Source: Hofstenia miamia (taxonomy: Eukaryota > Xenacoelomorpha > Acoela > Hofsteniidae). Taken from it: 37,027 nt of DNA. Both the position numbers and the translations under genes were made by a program. Under the pieces are notes generated by a model. It worked only from the letters and a program-made list of their open reading frames with translations, did not search any database and was not told where the DNA came from. How positions within the stretch are numbered: the stretch's first letter is position 1; each line of letters starts with the position of its first letter. This document shows, one piece after another, positions 34,295 to 37,027 of this stretch. Location of the stretch: contig CABFPE010000008.1 of assembly GCA_900660155.1 (NCBI GenBank), forward strand, positions 2,914,383 to 2,951,409, read 5' to 3'.

Positions 34295-35350
34295 GTAAGA
34301 TAAGATAAGATAATCTATATTCATTTGAATTTTTTACAATATTTCACTGATATTTCAAATGAATAGCGTCATTAACTAATATGTACAATAAAAAAATTAA
34401 TAACAAAAATGAAATAAAAAATAAATAGCTTACTAATTTGATTTATTGTATAGTCGTTATTATAAAATTTAAATCCTATCCATGATCTACCTGATATAAA
34501 CTTTTGTTTGAGAAATAATAATTTTAATTCTTTTTTGAATTTTTTAAGGTTGTCTATTATTTTCATTTCTTTTGGCAATATATTCCAGTTATAAATTGCA
34601 GTATTAATAAAGGATTGACTCATGATATTTTTATTAAATTTAACACGTGAGTAGTTTTTTGTTCGTTTATTTTGCTTCAGACAATCTGTCGAAAATGAGA
34701 ATGATATCTCGTTGTAGGGTGGTATTTTCTTTATGAATTTGAAGAAATAAATAATAATATTGTAAATAATTAACTCTTGTGGAAAAAGAATAGATTTAGA
34801 AATATATTCTTTTGTTTTAGAAGAGTTTTTATTACAAACATTTGATGCTCATTTTAGTTGAACTCGAAGCTTTTTTATCATTAGGCTGTGTACATTAGTA
34901 TATAAGGTATTAGCATAGTTTAAATTACTCATAAAATTGCATTAAACTTTTGAATTACTGCAATTAGGGGTAACTGTTGGGAAACATGGGATATCTTTCT
35001 AATACCTATAGCCGTTTTTTAATAATAGTATTTATTTGCGACATGAAATTAAGATTTGAATCTATTATTACTCCTAGATATTTAAACTTATGAACAGGTA
35101 TAACAGATGAATTATTGAAATTAATTGAATAGTCAGAGATGTCCGGTTTTTTCTAAAAGGTTGTGTTATGCAAAATTCAGTTTTTTCGTGTTGATACGCA
35201 ATCTATGCATGCTAAAATAGTTGCTCAATTTTATAAAATTCGATTCAATAACTTTTACAGCTTTGAGTAGTGTGCATAAGGCATAGGAGAACCCGCAAAA
35301 ACGCCTCTGATTGGTGCATTTGAATACGAGATATGGTATTGCAGTGAAGA
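34295..35350 (-). mobile_element. 5'-truncated non-LTR retrotransposon (LINE)
   Basis: Minus-strand pieces of a reverse transcriptase in order, ending in a pentameric tail. The low-coordinate border is (TAAGA)n/(TCTTA)n at 34296-34312, as expected of a LINE 3' end. Its 5' limit is unclear. It lies about 440 bp past the Rim stop, antisense. Confidence 0.75.
34372..35345 (-). pseudogene. LINE reverse transcriptase C-terminal relic
   Basis: From high to low: LSNYFSMHRLRINTKKLNF (about 35165-35225) equals the family's L..WF..N.L.IN..KT. KFKYLGVIIDSNLNF (about 35045-35090) equals the KYLGV.ID..L.F block. AIYNWNILPKEMKIIDNLKK then FKKELKLLFL (to 34372) equals the typical WN.LP..I....S...FK..L..... 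end. The YADD catalytic box is not visible (the position reads about FTAIPYLVF). Stops and frameshifts occur between blocks. Confidence 0.78.
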
Positions 35351-35704
35351 TTAAACTCAGCAACGGGATTTATTACTTTCTTCCTAAACATTATGTTAAC
35401 GCGATCGGTGAAAATTGCAAGACTGGTAAATAAAAAACTTTTCCGCAACGATATGGAAACCTCAACTGGTGGTAATAATGTAAATTGGATTGTATTGGAG
35501 TTTAGCAAAATAAAAATATAGCTTTTGTTTTCATCGTCGATTTTCCTCATGTAACACTATTTTATAATAAAAATATACTAATAAAATATTAGCAATTACA
35601 AAAGGCTTTTACATTAAGTCTTCTAACTCGAAAAAAAAAATTTCATTTATGCGTAAAACATGTTAATAAATAAATCAGAGTTTAAGAAAAATAGTAAAAA
35701 TAAT
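35351..35704. other. region between LINE relic and the 225-codon ORF
   Basis: AT-rich. A 101-codon minus-strand ORF (35245-35550) is not recognisable and overlaps the LINE. Confidence 0.6.
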
Positions 35705-36382
35705 TCATTTGCTCTGTATTTCACTATGTGGTAAAGGCTTTACAACGAATTTCTTAAATTTACATTTACTAGTAATATCAACAAATATACTGGGAGTCTT
35801 CATTCGTGTAAAAATCTGTAATAGTCTTTTATACATTCCATGGAATCCAACGTGTTTTGTGGGTATTGATATCCAAAATTTAATAAATTTCCCAACGGGT
35901 TGGGAGATTATACAACTAAGAAATTCACAGTTCATAGCATCACACCCCCAAAAAACCGTGTTCTTTTCAGTTGATAGATTTAATGAATCAATAAATTCAA
36001 TCATTTGTCCACTTGTGAGGTTCTCCTCTGTAAATGCGATATGATGAAAGTTACGCTTGTACCAGTTAAAAGCTTTTTGTTTTTGTATATGACACGGGAG
36101 ATGGTCAAACACTTCTTTCGAATGGTGTACTGTAAGAATATAAAGTTTTTTGTCGATTAAAATCAACACCTCCTTGATATAATAAATACTATTGAATACA
36201 CTCCCACGTACTTTGAATAACATGTTATGACTCTTCATGACTCCGAACAAAAAAGTGTAAACCACAAAGCTTATGAGTGAATGAATATAATTTCGTTTTT
36301 TAATTAAATGTTTGATATACACATCTCCAATTGTTGAGAAAATAGTAATATTCCTCATGCAAAAAAAGTCTAGTCTCATCAA
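35705..36382 (-). CDS. unrecognised 225-residue ORF
   Basis: The longest single ORF in the window, minus strand. I recognise no family. It has a hydrophobic stretch near residues 35-50 (LISFVVYTFLFGVM) and then an alternation of charged and aromatic segments (HHSKEVFDHLPCHIQKQKAF, CEFLSCIISQPVGKFIKFWI), ending in the basic KCKFKKFVVKPLPHSEIQSK. Composition is as AT-rich as the surroundings. It could be an exon of a neighbouring gene, a diverged single-exon gene, or part of an unknown mobile element. The plus-strand ORF over its 3' half (35709-36044) looks like a shadow. Confidence 0.4.
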   Translation of the reverse strand: MMRLDFFCMRNITIFSTIGDVYIKHLIKKRNYIHSLISFVVYTFLFGVMKSHNMLFKVRGSVFNSIYYIKEVLILIDKKLYILTVHHSKEVFDHLPCHIQKQKAFNWYKRNFHHIAFTEENLTSGQMIEFIDSLNLSTEKNTVFWGCDAMNCEFLSCIISQPVGKFIKFWISIPTKHVGFHGMYKRLLQIFTRMKTPSIFVDITSKCKFKKFVVKPLPHSEIQSK

Positions 36383-36846
36383 GACTATTTGGTTTATGAA
36401 TAAGAGTTGAACTCAGTCATTTGCATTTGGTCTAATAATGTCAAATTGTTATAAAATATTTATTTACTAAATCATATTTTAAAATTTAATGGAAATTAAG
36501 TTTTTACTTTTTTAAAAAAAAATTTTATAATTCAAATGCTCATTTTACATTTTGAAAAAAAAAACCGCGTGGAACTGGATACTAAACACCATTGTTTTTA
36601 AAGATAAGGAATTTTTTTATTTGTTTTGTTTTTGTTTCACCAGCGAGTAGTATTTATTAACAGATAAAAATAGAAATTGGTGTTACATATATTCTGTTCT
36701 TATATTCTAAAAATCACATTCTAAACTCAACACACTTGTGCTTTGTATCAAACTTATGGTTATTCATATTTATTAATCAACGTTTAATAACAAACATCAA
36801 ATAATGAACAAATGAGTTTCAAAAAAGCGCATGTTAAAACCAATAT
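36383..36846. other. AT-rich intergenic stretch
   Basis: Nothing recognised apart from poly-A/poly-T runs. Confidence 0.7.
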
Positions 36847-37027
36847 CAAGAAGCTTTGTTTTCTACAGGAATATATGAGGCAAATTCCAATTCATCAGTT
36901 AATTCCACAGTGCCAACATTAAAACGATCTTAAACTTGATTTAAAATCACAGCATCTTCAGGCTAGAAACGAATGTGATTGGCAATCATTTACTACAATA
37001 ATTACCGACATATGCAACCCCTTTTTA
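36847..37027 (-). pseudogene. possible transposase C-terminal relic at window edge
   Basis: On the minus strand the last bases read GVAYVGNYCSK, then stop. A further in-line block reads EDAVILNQV, stop, and DRFNVGTVELTDELEFASYI then PVENKAS with a stop. AYVGxYxxxK recalls the (A/E)Y(I/V)xGYxxxK phrase near the C terminus of THAP9/P-type transposases. The match is short, with stops between, and the element continues outside the window. Confidence 0.3.

Noticed and set aside
36856..36931. plus-strand exon-like stretch after TTTTCTACAG
   Set aside because: Short, followed by stop, no upstream phase partner, and the opposite strand gives a more protein-like reading.

Overview
The window is from an AT-rich, intron-rich metazoan nuclear genome. 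The character of the gene and the transposon load suggest an invertebrate, and an arthropod is plausible, but no marker here fixes the species. The window is dominated by one plus-strand gene, Rim (RIM/UNC-10, the Rab3-interacting active-zone scaffold). I assembled 23 coding exons from splice signals and phase. They run from inside the gene (822) to its stop codon (33853) and encode about 1242 residues: a His/Ser-rich linker, the PDZ domain (exons at 3465-5660), C2A (7196-8436), a long Ser/Pro/Arg-rich linker (9620-18665), the conserved pre-C2B segment (18433-23563) and C2B (23618-33853). The N-terminal Rab3/Munc13-binding zinc-finger exons lie upstream of the window.

Layout. 1-821: upstream intron with a MITE sitting in a TA microsatellite. 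822-18665: eighteen exons with introns from 44 nt to 4.1 kb, holding a widespread interspersed repeat (6585-6795), a possible 100-bp MITE (11381) and a hAT-like MITE (13424). 18666-22857: a 4.2-kb intron with a frameshifted piggyBac copy on the minus strand, a shorter piggyBac-derived segment beside it and a second hAT-like MITE. 23830-32383: an 8.5-kb intron splitting the C2B coding sequence. It holds a Tigger/pogo-like element with a deleted catalytic core, then a decayed piggyBac element that itself carries a younger P-like THAP element (73-bp perfect terminal inverted repeats, 8-bp target duplication). 33854-37027: 3' flank of Rim with a 5'-truncated LINE, an unrecognised 225-codon minus-strand ORF, and a possible transposase tail at the window edge.

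The exons together give an uninterrupted Rim reading frame, so the gene looks functional and the transposons are intronic passengers. The recognisable older transposase-bearing elements all lie antisense to Rim. The P-like element is the exception: its THAP ORF is on the sense strand, and its identical TIRs and exact target duplication make it the youngest insertion seen. I see no bacterial genes, CRISPR arrays, tRNAs or rRNAs.
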